Translations under genes and position numbers: made by a program
Source: Branchipolynoe longqiensis
Taxonomy: Eukaryota; Annelida; Polychaeta; Phyllodocida; Polynoidae
Assembly (NCBI GenBank): GCA_030323885.1
Contig: CM059193.1
Location: forward strand, 79,201,447 to 79,265,446
DNA length: 64,000 nt
Reading direction: 5' to 3'
Shown here: positions 62,968 through 64,000 of the stretch, piece by piece
Layout of the letters: each line of letters starts with the position of its first letter
Position numbering within the stretch: the first letter of the stretch is position 1
The notes under the pieces: model-generated
The model's input: only the letters and a program-made list of their open reading frames with translations
Told to the model about the DNA's origin: nothing
The model's database searches: none

Positions 62968-64000
62968 ATGGCGCTTCACGGATTGAAGCCACCTGGACCG
63001 CTAAATTTGGACGAACGAATGGCCATAAATTGGAGATCTTGGTTGCATTCGTACGAAATTTATTCAACAGCAGCGGGGATAGGATCTAAAACAGAGAAAG
63101 TGCAATGCTGTGTGCTGCTGCATGTAGCTGGCAGTGAAGCACAAAAAGTTCATCGTACATTCAAATTCGAAACGGCTGACAAAGACAAGATTGGACCACT
63201 AATAGCAGCATTTTCAAAGTATTACGAGGGCAAAACAAACATCACTGTGATAAGGTATGAGTTCAACTCATTCAACCAAACAACTGAAAATATGGACACA
63301 TACATTCGCGAGTTAAGACATCGTGTACAGTTTTGTTGCTATGAACAGTTGGAAGCTTCCCTTTTGTGTGATCGAATCGTGTGTGGAGTAAAAGATAACA
63401 AACTCAGGAATAAGTTATTACAAGCACCAAAATTGTCATTGGAAGACTGTGTACAGTTATGTAGACTGAGTGAAAATAAATCGGCACAGGTACAATTGTC
63501 TTCATCGAGTCAAGTGGATGCAGTATCCAGGGGTTACGGACGACGCGCTGAACAGGGACCCAGGATATCTCCATGGAAACAAGCGTCAACAAATCAATAT
63601 CAACAAGGCCGTAAGATGGCGGCTTCCAGATGTGGACGATGTGGATATAATCACCGGGATGGAAACTGTCCAGCACGCGGAAAGGAATGCATAGGATGTC
63701 GACGAATGGGTCATTTTGTAAAAATGTGCCATATGCAGAAGACACAGCCAAGGGGAGCACCGCTATATGAAATTAATGTTGATTTGGAAGCCGAAAATGA
63801 ACAAGTCGGGCAAGGTACATTCGACAATCAAGTTCAGGAACAACAGGACAGTGATGGCTATAATCTGTTTGTCGGTTCGATATACAATTCTGATGACGAC
63901 GACAAAGATTTGTGGTATGAGGTTTTCGTTATCGGTGGTATGGAGGTCTCATTTAAATTAGATACAGGATCCGAGGCCAATATTTTACCATTGGAAATTT
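62968..64000 (+). CDS. Ty3/gypsy-type Gag-Pol, N-terminal part, open at window edge
   Basis: The frame from ATG 62968 runs 344 codons without a stop to the last base. Residues 1 to about 210 form a Gag-like helical region (a capsid-type segment with KYYEGKTNIT and YIRELRHRVQFC). Two CCHC-type zinc knuckles follow, starting near Cys222 (CGRCGYNHRDGNC) and Cys241 (CIGCRRMGHFVKMC). They bind the element's RNA. An acidic spacer leads to an aspartic protease whose active-site DTG is at residues 332-334 (FKLDTGSEANILP). Reverse transcriptase and integrase should lie beyond 64000. The element is antisense to RFX6 and lies upstream of its first visible exon. The lack of stops and the well-formed LTR and primer site suggest a recent insertion. 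Confidence 0.88.
   Translation, partial: MALHGLKPPGPLNLDERMAINWRSWLHSYEIYSTAAGIGSKTEKVQCCVLLHVAGSEAQKVHRTFKFETADKDKIGPLIAAFSKYYEGKTNITVIRYEFNSFNQTTENMDTYIRELRHRVQFCCYEQLEASLLCDRIVCGVKDNKLRNKLLQAPKLSLEDCVQLCRLSENKSAQVQLSSSSQVDAVSRGYGRRAEQGPRISPWKQASTNQYQQGRKMAASRCGRCGYNHRDGNCPARGKECIGCRRMGHFVKMCHMQKTQPRGAPLYEINVDLEAENEQVGQGTFDNQVQEQQDSDGYNLFVGSIYNSDDDDKDLWYEVFVIGGMEVSFKLDTGSEANILPLEI

Overview
The window is intron- and repeat-rich DNA from a bilaterian invertebrate, not a bacterium. A mollusc or another lophotrochozoan is my best guess. That rests on a dispersed SINE at 24213 and 27330 whose body and tRNA-like head resemble, from memory, SINEs widespread in gastropods and bivalves; I could not search for it. 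There is a 499-base assembly gap at 7633-8131.

Two protein-coding genes lie head-to-tail on the minus strand. RFX6, a winged-helix transcription factor, enters from the right edge. Thirteen exons between 61679 and 43991, including a 28-nt microexon, join without a frame break from the middle of the DNA-binding domain to the stop codon (678 residues). About 7.4 kb downstream is SLC18B1, a major-facilitator (vesicular polyamine-type) transporter. Eleven exons from 36613 to 13576 join in phase (441 residues); only the last exon or exons were not found. No real gene was recognised in 1-13500.

The rest is mobile and tandem DNA. SLC18B1's second-last known intron is filled by about 134 copies of a 66-bp satellite (14755-23586) that runs to within about 8 bases of the next splice acceptor. 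An RFX6 intron carries about 34 copies of a 33-bp minisatellite that seems to derive from the tail of the commonest SINE. Other tandem arrays include a 15-bp unit (40870-41430), TATG microsatellite upstream of SLC18B1, AC-rich arrays, purine tracts and a hairpin-bearing minisatellite (12470-12835).

Dispersed elements include about 20 copies of a tRNA-derived SINE, a dense family of TTAA-flanked MITEs (about 17 copies), a 408-bp inverted-repeat element with 9-bp target duplications, inverted-repeat elements with 7-bp, 3-bp (TAA, TTA, CAG) and TA duplications, and motif-saturated elements. There are also three 3' ends of one RNase H-bearing LINE, and a Ty3/gypsy-type retrotransposon whose reading frame is open to the right edge, with a related solo LTR at 9223. 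Many insertions are nested, so empty sites and target duplications can be read directly.

The two genes have no demonstrated joint role. RFX6 directs endocrine-cell fate in vertebrates and SLC18B1 loads secretory vesicles. Their linkage recalls the fact that both lie on human chromosome arm 6q.
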